A stretch of DNA of 64,000 bases, from contig NZ_JXBB01000066.1 in NCBI RefSeq assembly GCF_001653195.1, forward strand, positions 1 to 64,000, written 5' to 3'. The notes under the pieces were generated by a model. That model saw only the letters and a program-made list of their open reading frames with translations, was not told the origin of the DNA and did not search any database. This document shows, one piece after another, positions 1-8,461 of this stretch. The DNA is from Hydrogenibacillus schlegelii. GTDB taxonomy: Bacteria > Bacillota > Bacilli > Thermicanales > DSM-22653. How positions within the stretch are numbered: position 1 is the first letter of the stretch; the number at the start of each line of letters is the position of its first letter. The translations under genes were made by a program, and so were the position numbers.

Positions 1-317
1 CCAAGGCCGTCAAGGTGCTAGAGGAGGGCTTTGACGACGTCACGGCCGTGCTGGTCTTGCCGGATCGCTATCGGCGGCGCTTGCGTACCACGAACGGCGT
101 GGAACGACTCAACGAGGAGATTCGCCGTCGTGAAAGAGTCATCCGCATCTTTCCCAACCGGGAATCCGTGATACGGTTGCTTGGAGCGCTACTCATGGAG
201 ATAGACGAGACGTGGACCACTGGGCACCGCTACCTGAATATGGATGAGTATTGGCAGTGGAAGAAGGAACAACAGAAATCCACTGAGCCGGCCATGCTGC
301 ACGTTGTGAATGCCTGA
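1..317 (+). CDS. IS256-family (Mutator type) transposase, C-terminal part, cut by window edge
   Basis: The reading frame is open from the first base, so the gene starts outside the window and only about the last 105 residues are visible. The C-terminal signature of IS256/Mutator transposases is present: TTNGVERLNEEIRRR followed by RVIRIFPNRESVIRLLGALL. This part of the DDE transposase carries the final catalytic Glu (in NGVERLNEE). The residues after it (WTTGHRYLNMDEYW) are typical of the family tail. The gene would move its own element by a cut-and-paste or circle mechanism. Nothing visible suggests it is inactive, but the DDE Asp residues lie outside the window. Confidence 0.9.
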   Translation, partial: KAVKVLEEGFDDVTAVLVLPDRYRRRLRTTNGVERLNEEIRRRERVIRIFPNRESVIRLLGALLMEIDETWTTGHRYLNMDEYWQWKKEQQKSTEPAMLHVVNA

Positions 318-382
318 GTGACCTGTCCTTTCATTCGCCGAAGAGGGCAATTTACACATGATACTGGACTTGATCGGGCGTT
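318..382. mobile_element. Right end of the IS256-family element (terminal repeat region)
   Basis: After the transposase stop, the sequence around 345-375 (GGGCAATTTACACATG, then a GGACTTGATC-like end) resembles the terminal inverted repeats of IS256-type elements, which commonly carry an AATTTACAC...GGACTTGA pattern. The left end is outside the window, so the inverted repeat and an 8-9 bp target duplication cannot be checked. The boundary is approximate and lies about 40 bases from the stop codon of the next gene. Confidence 0.55.
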
Positions 383-418
383 GTTCATTCAGCGTTTCGT
401 TCAGCTTCGTTCATTCGT

Positions 419-1861
419 TCAGAAGTTAAGGTTTACCATGACGAATTTGAGCTCCGTGAGCTCCTCGATCGCGTACTTCACCCCTTCCCGGCCGAAGCCG
501 CTCTCCTTCACCCCGCCGTACGGCATGTGGTCGACGCGAAACGTCGGGATGTCGTTGATCATCACGCCGCCGGTCTCGAGCCGCCGGGCGGCGTCGAACG
601 CTTTTCCGATATCCCGGGTGAAGACGCCGACGTTTAAGCCATACTTCGAGTCGTTGACCATGGCGATGGCCTCGTCGAGGGTTCGATAGGGAACCAGGGT
701 CGCCACCGGGCCAAACACTTCCTCGCGAACGATCTTCATCCCCGACGTCACGTCGGTGAGGATCGTCGGCTCGAGGAACGCCCCGTCCTTCCGGCCGCCG
801 GCGGCGATCCGGGCGCCGGCGGCGACCGCTTCCTCGATCCACGCCTGAACCCGCGCCGCCTCCCCTTCGTGGATGAGAGGCCCGACATCCGTCGCTTCAT
901 CCCGCGGGTCTCCGACACGAAGCGCCTTCGTCTTTTCGATGAGGGCGGAATAAAACCGCTCGTAAATCTCTGCATGGACGTATATCCGCTGGACGGAAAT
1001 GCAGATTTGCCCGGCGTACTGAAACGCCCCTTCCACCGTGCGGGCGACGGCCAAGTCGAACGGCGCATCCGGCTCGACGATGACCGCCGAGTTCGAGCCG
1101 AGCTCGAGGATCGTCCGTTTGAGGCCGCTTTTTTCCCGGATGCGCTTCCCAACGGCGGGACTTCCGGTAAAAGTGATCGCCTTGACATCCGGATGTTCGA
1201 CGAGGGCGTCACCAATCTCCCCGCCGGGACCGCTTACGACGTTCAAAGCGCCGGCGGGAAGCCCCGCTTCGTGAAAGAGCTCGGCGACGAAATAGCTCGA
1301 AAGGGGCGTCGCACCGGCCGGCTTGAGAACGACGGTGTTCCCGGCGGCGAGGGCCGGTCCGAGCTTGTGGGCGACGAGGTTGAGCGGGAAGTTAAACGGC
1401 GTGATCGCCGCGACGACGCCAAGAGGTTCCCGCCACGTAAAGCCAAGGCGCCCCTCGCCGCCGACCGCCGCATCCATCGGGATCGTCTCGCCGCCGATGC
1501 GTTTTGCCTCTTCGGCGGAGAAGCGGTACGTCTGAACCGCCCGAAGGACTTCCGCCCGGGCGGCTTTCAGCGGCTTTCCGGCCTCTTCGGCAATGAGGCG
1601 GGCAACCTCCTCTCGCCGCGTCTCCAGCGCTTCGGCGACCCGGTACAGAATGGCGGCCCGGACGTGGGCCGGCAGGCGGCGGTATGTGGGATACGCTTCG
1701 GCGGCGGCCTTCACGGCCCGCCTGGCGTCGTCGGCGCCCGCCCGGCCGACCTCCGCGAGCACCCGGCCGTCCGCCTTCGACACGACCGGCATCCACGACG
1801 CCGCCGGCCCGTACCGACCGCCAATCCAGAGCCCCTTACGCCCGCCGTCGGTGAACGTCAT
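419..1861 (-). CDS. Aldehyde dehydrogenase (possibly succinate-semialdehyde or related substrate)
   Basis: NAD(P)-dependent aldehyde dehydrogenase of normal length (480 aa). The oxyanion Asn is in ITPFNFP (Asn157), the general base Glu253 in ILELGSN, and the nucleophile Cys287 in AGQICISV. The Cys context resembles the lactaldehyde/GapN-like branch of the superfamily. It is the last gene of the minus-strand hpa-liv run and overlaps the upstream livF by 26 bases, which suggests co-transcription. The meta-cleavage of 4-hydroxyphenylacetate ends in pyruvate and succinic semialdehyde, so oxidation of the latter is an attractive job for this enzyme. That is inference, and substrate specificity cannot be read from the sequence. 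Confidence 0.88.
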   Translation of the reverse strand: MTFTDGGRKGLWIGGRYGPAASWMPVVSKADGRVLAEVGRAGADDARRAVKAAAEAYPTYRRLPAHVRAAILYRVAEALETRREEVARLIAEEAGKPLKAARAEVLRAVQTYRFSAEEAKRIGGETIPMDAAVGGEGRLGFTWREPLGVVAAITPFNFPLNLVAHKLGPALAAGNTVVLKPAGATPLSSYFVAELFHEAGLPAGALNVVSGPGGEIGDALVEHPDVKAITFTGSPAVGKRIREKSGLKRTILELGSNSAVIVEPDAPFDLAVARTVEGAFQYAGQICISVQRIYVHAEIYERFYSALIEKTKALRVGDPRDEATDVGPLIHEGEAARVQAWIEEAVAAGARIAAGGRKDGAFLEPTILTDVTSGMKIVREEVFGPVATLVPYRTLDEAIAMVNDSKYGLNVGVFTRDIGKAFDAARRLETGGVMINDIPTFRVDHMPYGGVKESGFGREGVKYAIEELTELKFVMVNLNF

Positions 1862-2579
1862 CGCCTTTCACCCCCAGATACGTCCGTCGGACGGACTCAT
1901 CTTCGAGCAGCGCCCTGGCGTTCCCGGCCAGCGCTACCCGGCCCCGCTCGAGGACGATCGCCCGGTCGGCGATCGAAAGCGCCGCCCGGACGTTTTGCTC
2001 GACGAGGAGGACCGTAAGCCCGTACGCCTCCCGCATCTCGACGAGCGACCGGAAGATCTCCTGCACGATGAGCGGCGCCAACCCTAGGGAAGGCTCATCG
2101 AGCATGATGAGCTTCGGCCTCGCCATGAGCCCCCGACCGATCGCGAGCATCTGCTGCTCGCCGCCGCTCAAAAGCCCGCCCGGTCGGTCGAGCATCGATT
2201 CGAGCCGAGGAAACAGCCGGAGCACCTGCCGGAAATCGTCCATCACCGACGGGTCCCGCCGTCGCATCCGGTGATAGGCGCCGAGAAAGAGGTTGTCCCG
2301 CACCGAGAGGTCGTCGAAAATCTGTCGCCGCTCCGGTACGAGGCTTAATCCGAGGCGGACGATCCGTTCCGCCCGGCCGTACGGAAGAGACCTTCCTTGG
2401 AAGGTGATCACGCCCCGCCGCGGCACGTATAGGCCAGCGATCGTCCCGAGAAGGGTGCTTTTTCCGGCGCCGTTCGCTCCGACGATGGCAAAGATTTCGC
2501 CGGGCTCGACGGTAAAGGTGATATCGTGAAGAACGTGCAGGTGTCCGTGATACGTATTGACCTCATTGAGGGTGAGCAC
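1836..2579 (-). CDS. livF: Branched-chain-type ABC transporter ATP-binding protein LivF
   Basis: Second ATPase of a hydrophobic amino acid/aromatic uptake (HAAT) family importer, 247 aa. The Walker A motif GANGAGKST, the signature LSGGEQQ and the Walker B LIMLDEPSLGLAP are intact. The tail ILERGRVALAG...LLEDESVRRTYLGV is characteristic of LivF. The GTG start at 2579 follows a GAGGTGATC ribosome binding site and overlaps the end of livG by 17 bases, so the two ATPases are translationally coupled. Because the transporter sits inside a 4-hydroxyphenylacetate degradation operon, the substrate may be an aromatic acid rather than leucine (inference). Confidence 0.93.
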   Translation of the reverse strand: MLTLNEVNTYHGHLHVLHDITFTVEPGEIFAIVGANGAGKSTLLGTIAGLYVPRRGVITFQGRSLPYGRAERIVRLGLSLVPERRQIFDDLSVRDNLFLGAYHRMRRRDPSVMDDFRQVLRLFPRLESMLDRPGGLLSGGEQQMLAIGRGLMARPKLIMLDEPSLGLAPLIVQEIFRSLVEMREAYGLTVLLVEQNVRAALSIADRAIVLERGRVALAGNARALLEDESVRRTYLGVKGDDVHRRRA

Positions 2580-3357
2580 CGGCGATCACCTCGATCTCCG
2601 CGCCGAGATAGGCGCGAATCACCTCCGGATGGACGGCGATCTCCGCCGGCGGTCCGACGGCGATCATCCGGCCGTAGTCGAGGACGACGATCCGGTCGGC
2701 GGCCGTCATCACCGCCTCCATATCGTGCTCGACGAAGAGAAACGTCGTCCCTTCTTCCCGCATCGCGAGCATAAGCCGGACGAGGGCCTGGGATTCCGCC
2801 GGGTTGAGCCCCGCCATCGGCTCGTCGAGGAGGATCATCGCCGGCTGGGACACCGCAGCCCGGGCGACTTCAAGCAATTTCAGCTGCCCGTAGGAGAGCG
2901 TCGCCGCCGGCCGGTCGGCAAGCGCTGCGAGCCCGACCCGATTGAGCCATTGAAGGGCCATATCGCGCGCCCTCCGTTCCTCCTCGGCAACGCGCGGAAG
3001 TCTGAGACCCGCCGCGAGCATCCGGGTCTTCAGCCGGACGTTCAGCCCGACGAGGACGTTTTCGAGCACCGTCATGTGATAGAAGATCTGCAGGTTCTGA
3101 AACGTCCGCGTCAAGCCGAGGCGAGCAATGGCGTGCGGCGAGAGGCCGTGGATCGGCCGGCCGGCAAAGCGGATCTCGCCGGCGGTCGGTGAAAAGATGC
3201 CGCTGATCATGTTGAAGAGGGTCGTTTTTCCGGCGCCGTTCGGACCGATGAGGGCGACGATCTCCTGCGGACGGACGTCGAACGTCACCCCCTGGACGGC
3301 GACGACGCCGCCGAAGCGTTTCATCACGCCGTTTAAAGTAAGGAGCGGCTCCGTCAC
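2563..3357 (-). CDS. livG: Branched-chain-type ABC transporter ATP-binding protein LivG
   Basis: First ATPase of the HAAT importer, about 264 aa. Walker A is GPNGAGKTT, the signature-like segment is LSYGQLKLLEVARA, and Walker B is MILLDEPMAGLNP. The LivG-type insert (GLTRTFQNLQIFYHMTVLENV) is present. The GTG at 3357 is chosen as start because it has GGGGAGGG seven bases upstream and overlaps the livM stop as GTGA. A longer reading from 3393 is open but has no comparable ribosome binding site. It works with LivF as a heterodimeric ATPase under the LivH/LivM permeases. Confidence 0.93.
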   Translation of the reverse strand: MTEPLLTLNGVMKRFGGVVAVQGVTFDVRPQEIVALIGPNGAGKTTLFNMISGIFSPTAGEIRFAGRPIHGLSPHAIARLGLTRTFQNLQIFYHMTVLENVLVGLNVRLKTRMLAAGLRLPRVAEEERRARDMALQWLNRVGLAALADRPAATLSYGQLKLLEVARAAVSQPAMILLDEPMAGLNPAESQALVRLMLAMREEGTTFLFVEHDMEAVMTAADRIVVLDYGRMIAVGPPAEIAVHPEVIRAYLGAEIEVIAGAHPQ

Positions 3358-4328
3358 CGGGCTTCCCTCCCCGGGCGAAGGGCCGTCGGCCACCTGAAGC
3401 CGGTCAGCCCTTCCGGCTTGAAGATCATGATGACGATGATCAGGAGCCCGAAAAAGAGGAGCTCGAACTCCCCGCCGGCGGTCGGGATGAGCTTTGGCAC
3501 GACCGCCTTGAGCCCTTCCCCAAGGACGACGTAGACTCCGGCGCCGAGAACGCCGCCAATGATGGCGCGATTTCCCCCGATAATCACCATCGCCACCAGC
3601 GTGATCGACGTCACCAGATCGAAAAGCTGGGGATTGATGAACCCGACGTAGTGCGCGTACAAGCTTCCGGCGACGGAAGCGTAGGCGGCGCTCAGCAAAA
3701 AGACGTCGAGTTTCGCCCGAAAGACGTTCACCCCGAGGGCCTCGGCGGCGAATTCGCTGTCGTGGAGGGCCCGAATCGCCCGGCCCGCTCGGGAATGAAG
3801 AACGTTGGCCGCAAACCAGAGACCCAAAACGACGGCTCCCCAGACAAGCGCGTACGAAGCGCGTTCATCTGCGAAGACGAAAGAACCGATGGAAAACGGA
3901 GGGACGCCGAAAAAGCCGTCCAAACCGCCGGTGATCGCTTTAGCGTTTTTGAAGATGGTATACATGATGACGCCGAAGCCGAGGGTCGCAAGCGCCAGGT
4001 AATGCTCCCGAAGCCGAAGCGCTGCCAAGCCGATGACGAAGGCGACGGCGAGCGAAACAACAATCCCGATCAGAAGGGCCGCGGCCGGCGACCAGCCGAG
4101 GCGAGTGGTGAGGTATGCCGACGTATAAGCGCCCAAGCCGAAAAAAGCGGCATGACCTAGCGACACTTGTCCGGCATACCCCATGAGCAGGAGAAGTCCC
4201 GTCGCCATGAGGCCAAAGAGGCCGATAAGGATCATAAGGCTAAGAACGTAGTTGTTGTCGGTAAAAATAAACGGAATTGCGACAAGGCCGAAGACGGCGA
4301 CCGCTATGGTCCACCGACGCGAAGCCAA
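3354..4328 (-). CDS. livM: Branched-chain-type ABC transporter permease LivM
   Basis: Integral membrane permease of the HAAT type, 324 aa, with about eight to ten hydrophobic segments. LivM-type stretches include GLLLLMGYAGQVSLGHAAFF near the N-terminus and LALATLGFGVI in the middle, which is the cytoplasmic coupling region. It is predicted to pair with LivH as the translocation pore. The likely start is a TTG at 4328, four bases after the livH stop. The ribosome binding site (GCGGGTG) is weak, so translation probably depends on coupling to livH. Confidence 0.92.
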   Translation of the reverse strand: MASRRWTIAVAVFGLVAIPFIFTDNNYVLSLMILIGLFGLMATGLLLLMGYAGQVSLGHAAFFGLGAYTSAYLTTRLGWSPAAALLIGIVVSLAVAFVIGLAALRLREHYLALATLGFGVIMYTIFKNAKAITGGLDGFFGVPPFSIGSFVFADERASYALVWGAVVLGLWFAANVLHSRAGRAIRALHDSEFAAEALGVNVFRAKLDVFLLSAAYASVAGSLYAHYVGFINPQLFDLVTSITLVAMVIIGGNRAIIGGVLGAGVYVVLGEGLKAVVPKLIPTAGGEFELLFFGLLIIVIMIFKPEGLTGFRWPTALRPGREAR

Positions 4329-4331
4329 GGC

Positions 4332-5213
4332 TTACACCCGCTTTCCTTCCGCCCGAGCAAATAGCCCGGTCGGCCGATACAACAGGATGATCAGCAAAAA
4401 GAGAAAGCTCACCGCATCTTTGTACGACGACGATAAGTATCCTTCGACCAGCGCTTCTGTGATGCCGATGAGATAGGCGCCGGCGATTGCCGCCGGGGCG
4501 TTCGTCAACCCTCCGATGACCGCCGCGACAAACGCTTTCAGGCCCAGCATGAGACCCATCCCGTAGGAGGCGCCGGAGATCGGCGCGACGGTGACGCCGG
4601 CCAGGGCGCCAAGACCGGCGCTCGCCGCCAAGGTATAAAGCGCCATCCGCTTTGGATCGATGCCGACGAGGCGGGCGGCCACCGGGTTGATAACACACGC
4701 CTGCATCGCCTTGCCGGCGTACGTCCGGTTGAACGCGCCTTCTAGCGCTCCGAACGCCAGAACGGAGAGGGCGACCGCCCACAGGCTCTGAGTCTGGATC
4801 ACCGCGCCGAGGAGGGAAAACGATCTGTCCGACGTAAACGGCGGCAACGCGTACGGTTGGGTGCCCCAGACGAAGATGGCGAGCCCTCGCATGGCGAACG
4901 AAAAACCGATCGTGATGAGGAGGTACGTTGCCGTCGACGCGCCGCGGGCCGGGGCAAGCGCCAGTCGCTCGAACAGCCCACCGATGAGGGACACCGCCGC
5001 GATCGCCCCGACGAGGGCGAGGCCGTACGGGATGCCGGAGGCAACGAGGGAGACGGCGATGAGCGCGCCGAGCATGGCAAACTCCCCCTGCGCCAGGTTC
5101 AGGATGCCGGTCACGTTGTAAGTGAGGACGAACCCGAGCGCGATCAGAGCGTAGATGCTGCCGACCGTGAGGCCAGCAAACAAGAGCTGCAAGAGCTGCG
5201 AAAACGCGTCCAC
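4332..5213 (-). CDS. livH: Branched-chain-type ABC transporter permease LivH
   Basis: Second HAAT permease, about 293 aa. It has the N-terminal GLTVGSIYALIALGFVLTYN signature of LivH, then GEFAMLGALI and several further membrane spans ending in LYRPTGLFAR. The frame is open to 5357, but the extra 48 residues are Arg/Pro-rich and non-membranous. The GTG at 5213 has a strong AAAGGGGAGGG ribosome binding site and places the first membrane helix at the expected distance, so it is taken as the start. Confidence 0.93.
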   Translation of the reverse strand: MDAFSQLLQLLFAGLTVGSIYALIALGFVLTYNVTGILNLAQGEFAMLGALIAVSLVASGIPYGLALVGAIAAVSLIGGLFERLALAPARGASTATYLLITIGFSFAMRGLAIFVWGTQPYALPPFTSDRSFSLLGAVIQTQSLWAVALSVLAFGALEGAFNRTYAGKAMQACVINPVAARLVGIDPKRMALYTLAASAGLGALAGVTVAPISGASYGMGLMLGLKAFVAAVIGGLTNAPAAIAGAYLIGITEALVEGYLSSSYKDAVSFLFLLIILLYRPTGLFARAEGKRV

Positions 5214-5394
5214 CGTCGCCCTCCCCTTTGCCCGATCGAAACGTTTGGCTGGCGAAAAACCGCGTTCGCACGGCCGTGCCCCGGCGGACCGATGCCGGGC
5301 GCCGGCGCCGGGGCAGCAAACCGCACATCTACGGCCGATTCCTCGGATGAGCGTCATCGGGCGGCAGTCACCTTACGCGTGAAAGACCGCTCCT

Positions 5395-6669
5395 TTACGG
5401 ATGGACGAACTCAAAGGCGCCGTTTTTCACCCGGGCGATGACAAGGCTGTCTTTCGTCAGGCCGGTGTGGTCGTCCGGAGAGAAGTTGAACACACCGGTG
5501 ATGCCGACGAAGTTTTTCGTCCCTTCGATCGCATCTCGGATCGCCCCCGGATCCGTCCCGACCTTTTCGATGGCGGCGATGAGGATTTGGAAGGCGTCCC
5601 ACGCGTGCCCGCCGAACGTCGACGGCGCAGTGCCGTATTTCGCTTCGTACGCTTTTTTGTACTCCAGAAGCGTTGCCTTCTGCGGGTCGGAGTCCGGCAG
5701 CTGATCGGCGACGACGATCCGGCCGATCGGGAAGACGACGTTTTCCGCCGCCTCGCCGGCGAGCTGAATGAACTGCGGGTTGCCGATGCCGTGACTTTCG
5801 ATGACCGGGACGTCGAAGCCGAGCTCCCGGATGTTTTTCGTCACGACGGCGCTCTCCTGGACCGTTCCCCAGACGACGATCGCCTGCGGGTTCGCCTTCT
5901 TCACCCGGGTGAGCATCGCCTTGGCGTCGTTTACCGTCGCCTCGAACTCTTCCTTGGCAACCGCTTCGATACCGTAGTTCGGCGCCAGCCGCTCGAACTC
6001 CGCCCGGCCGCTCGAGCCGTAGGCGTTGGCGACGTTCAGCCAGGCGATCTTCGTCAGATTTTGCTCTTTCAGAAACTCCAGCACCTTGTCGATGACGATG
6101 TCGTCGCCCTGAGCCGTCTTGAAAGTCCATTTCCGCGGCGAGCCATCGTCCGGCCGGACGACCTGCCGGCTGGCGGCGACGGAGAGGTACGGCACGCCGG
6201 CTTTCTCCACCTGAGGGATGACGGCGAGGGAATTGCCGCTGATCGTCCCGCCGACGATCGCCGCCACCTTGTCCGACTCGATAAGCTTTTTTACCGCCAG
6301 AACGGCCTCGTTCTGGTCGGATTTGTCGTCGTAGGCAATGAGCTCCACCGGACGGCCGCCGATCCCGCCCTTCTGGTTGAGCTCGTCGACGAGCATCCTC
6401 ACCGTGTCGAGCTCCGGCTTACCGAGGGGCGCCGCGCCACCGGAGGCCGAGAAGAAGGCGCCGATTTTGATCGGCTCGCCGGCCGCAGGCGGTTTCTCCA
6501 CAGCAGCGCCCGGGCTTTCGCTCTTTTCGGCCGGCGTCTGGGGCTTCGCGGTGTTCGCCGACTGGCCGCCGCCGCAGCCGCCGAGGGCCACCATCGCGAC
6601 GAGCGCCCCGAGCGCCCACAGGCGAAGCCGGCTGCGCCCGAACGTGTTCCAGGCTTTCCACAACCGCAT
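5395..6669 (-). CDS. livJ: ABC transporter substrate-binding lipoprotein, LivJ type
   Basis: Periplasmic-binding-protein-like receptor of the Peripla_BP_6 family (about 424 aa), tethered to the outer face of the membrane. The signal peptide (about residues 1-31) ends in the lipobox LGGC with Cys32, followed by a disordered Ala/Pro/Lys linker. The mature part begins IKIGAFFSASGGAA and carries the two-lobe fold with VAAIVGGTISGNSLAVIP. The ATG at 6669 has AAAGGAGGT eight bases upstream; a longer frame reaches 6705. It is the first gene of the transporter block, directly after hpaE, and decides ligand specificity. A ligand other than branched-chain amino acids, such as an aromatic acid, is plausible here. 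Confidence 0.92.
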   Translation of the reverse strand: MRLWKAWNTFGRSRLRLWALGALVAMVALGGCGGGQSANTAKPQTPAEKSESPGAAVEKPPAAGEPIKIGAFFSASGGAAPLGKPELDTVRMLVDELNQKGGIGGRPVELIAYDDKSDQNEAVLAVKKLIESDKVAAIVGGTISGNSLAVIPQVEKAGVPYLSVAASRQVVRPDDGSPRKWTFKTAQGDDIVIDKVLEFLKEQNLTKIAWLNVANAYGSSGRAEFERLAPNYGIEAVAKEEFEATVNDAKAMLTRVKKANPQAIVVWGTVQESAVVTKNIRELGFDVPVIESHGIGNPQFIQLAGEAAENVVFPIGRIVVADQLPDSDPQKATLLEYKKAYEAKYGTAPSTFGGHAWDAFQILIAAIEKVGTDPGAIRDAIEGTKNFVGITGVFNFSPDDHTGLTKDSLVIARVKNGAFEFVHP

Positions 6670-6701
6670 TCCGTGAGACCTCCTTTTGTTTTTGTTTCGG
6701 A

Positions 6702-8180
6702 TCACCGCCCGAACTTCGGGATCGGGTGGTCGCCGATGGCGACGTGGATGACCTGCACTTCCGTATAAAAATCGAAACTGTAGTGGCCGCCCTCCCGGCC
6801 GATGCCGCTCGCCTTCGTGCCGCCGAAGGGAATGCGGAGGTCGCGGACGTTTTGCGAGTTGATCCAGACCATGCCGCTTTCGATCCGCTGCGACAGCCGG
6901 TGCGCCCGCTGGATGTCCTTCGTCCAGATGTAGGCGGCGAGGCCGTATTTGACGTCGTTGGCGATCCGGAGGGCCTCTTCTTCGGTGTCAAAGGGAATCA
7001 CGGCGAGGACGGGGCCGAAGATCTCCTCCTGCGCCACCCGCATCCGATTGTCGACGCCGAGGAGGAGCGTCGGCGGGATGAAAGGTTTCCCCCTGAGCGC
7101 CTCCGGGAGCGGCGCCTGCACCACCTCGGCTCCCTCCTGTCGAGCGAGGTCGATGTACCCCTGAACGCGGGCGTGGTGTTCGGGGTGGATGAGGGGCCCG
7201 ACCTCCGTCTTCGGGTCGAGGGGATCGCCCAGGACGATCCGGTCGATACGGGCCTTGAGCCGGCGGACGACCTCCTCATAGATCGTACGCTCGACGAGGA
7301 GGCGGGAGTTGGCGGTGCATCGCTCGCCGTTGAACGAGAAAACCCCCCAGATGACGGCGTCGAGGGCTCGCTCGAGGTCGGCGTCGGCAAAAAGGATCGC
7401 CGGCGACTTGCCGCCGAGCTCCATCGAGAGCTTCTTCAGCGTATCGGCGGCGTTTTTCATGATGATCGTGCCGGTCGTCGTCTCACCGGTAAACGAGATG
7501 AGTCGGACGTCCGGGTGAGCGACGAGGGAGGCGCCTGCCGTCTCGCCGAAGCCGTAGACGACGTTGAACACGCCGTCCGGAAGCCCCGCTTCGGCGGCGA
7601 TCTCCGCCAGCTTGTTCGCCGTAAGCGGCGTCCACTCCGCCGGCTTCAGGACGACCGTGTTGCCGGTGGCTAGGGCCGGGGCGATCTTCCAGGTGGAAAG
7701 CATGAGAGGCGCGTTCCACGGCGTGATGAGCCCGGCGACGCCGAGCGGCTTGTAGATCGTGTAGTTGATAAACTTGTCGTCGACCCGGTACGCTTCCCCG
7801 ACGAGCCGGCTTCTGACCATCGAGGCGTAGAAGCGGAAGTTTTCTGCCGCCCGGGCGGCTTGATTTTTCGTCTGGCTGATCGGAAGGCCGGTATCGATCG
7901 ACTCCAGTTCCGCGAGCTCGTCGCCGTTTTTTTCGATGAGATCGGCAAACCGCTCGACGTACCGGAGCCGTTCCGTCACCGACATCTTCCCCCAGGGGCC
8001 GTCGACGAACGCCCGCTTGGCCGCCAGTACGGCCCGATCGATGTCTTCCTGAAAGCCTTCCGTCACCTCCCCGAGAACTTTGCCGGTGTACGGGTTGAGA
8101 TACGTGAACGTCTTGCCGGATACCGACTCGACGAACCGGCCGTCAATAAAATGGCGGATGCGCGCCGGCACGATCGCCAT
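6702..8180 (-). CDS. hpaE: 5-carboxymethyl-2-hydroxymuconate semialdehyde dehydrogenase HpaE
   Basis: Oxidises the ring-cleavage product 5-carboxymethyl-2-hydroxymuconate semialdehyde to the acid with NAD. The 492-aa protein is a complete aldehyde dehydrogenase: Asn156 in ITPWNAP, Glu254 in SMELGGK, nucleophile Cys288 in NGERCTA, and a C-terminal VNSQNVRDLRIPFGG-type segment (here VWINSQNV) typical of HMSDH enzymes. The start at 8180 has an AAGGAGG site; upstream in-frame codons to 8288 have none. The assignment to HpaE rests on family resemblance plus neighbours hpaF, hpaG, hpaD and hpaB. A promoter candidate lies 130 bases upstream. Confidence 0.88.
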   Translation of the reverse strand: MAIVPARIRHFIDGRFVESVSGKTFTYLNPYTGKVLGEVTEGFQEDIDRAVLAAKRAFVDGPWGKMSVTERLRYVERFADLIEKNGDELAELESIDTGLPISQTKNQAARAAENFRFYASMVRSRLVGEAYRVDDKFINYTIYKPLGVAGLITPWNAPLMLSTWKIAPALATGNTVVLKPAEWTPLTANKLAEIAAEAGLPDGVFNVVYGFGETAGASLVAHPDVRLISFTGETTTGTIIMKNAADTLKKLSMELGGKSPAILFADADLERALDAVIWGVFSFNGERCTANSRLLVERTIYEEVVRRLKARIDRIVLGDPLDPKTEVGPLIHPEHHARVQGYIDLARQEGAEVVQAPLPEALRGKPFIPPTLLLGVDNRMRVAQEEIFGPVLAVIPFDTEEEALRIANDVKYGLAAYIWTKDIQRAHRLSQRIESGMVWINSQNVRDLRIPFGGTKASGIGREGGHYSFDFYTEVQVIHVAIGDHPIPKFGR

Positions 8181-8309
8181 GGAGGTCTCCTCCTTTTCTT
8201 TTCTGAACATGTCCGAAAGCGCGTTCGATCGGCGTCGTCCCCGGTGACCGCCGTCCGCCCAGCCGACTCCGGCGCAGGAAGGTCCCACCGGCCGTGTGTT
8301 ACAGATTTT

Positions 8310-8338
8310 TGTATAACGTTTAATTAACGTTTTTACAA
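8310..8338 (-). promoter_or_regulatory. Candidate promoter and operator upstream of hpaE-liv genes
   Basis: On the minus strand TTGTAA (8333-8338) and TATACA (8310-8315) are separated by 17 bases, in a markedly AT-rich pocket of otherwise GC-rich DNA. The spacer contains two AACGTT boxes (8315-8320 and 8326-8331) one helical turn apart, a layout typical of a dimeric repressor site. This could be an internal, regulated start for hpaE and the transporter. Confidence 0.5.
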
Positions 8339-8461
8339 TGTTAAGTTTAAATACTGAGGCACACGGCAGTCAAGACGATTTTTTTCATTCCCGGCATTTT
8401 GCTTTCGTTTTCCTTATGCCTTTTTCCTGCACCGGGCGGGGCATCGGCTGTCGGTTCGGTT

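Noticed and set aside
5401-6768. Plus-strand open frame opposite the receptor lipoprotein gene
   Set aside because: Entirely antisense to livJ and without recognisable domains.
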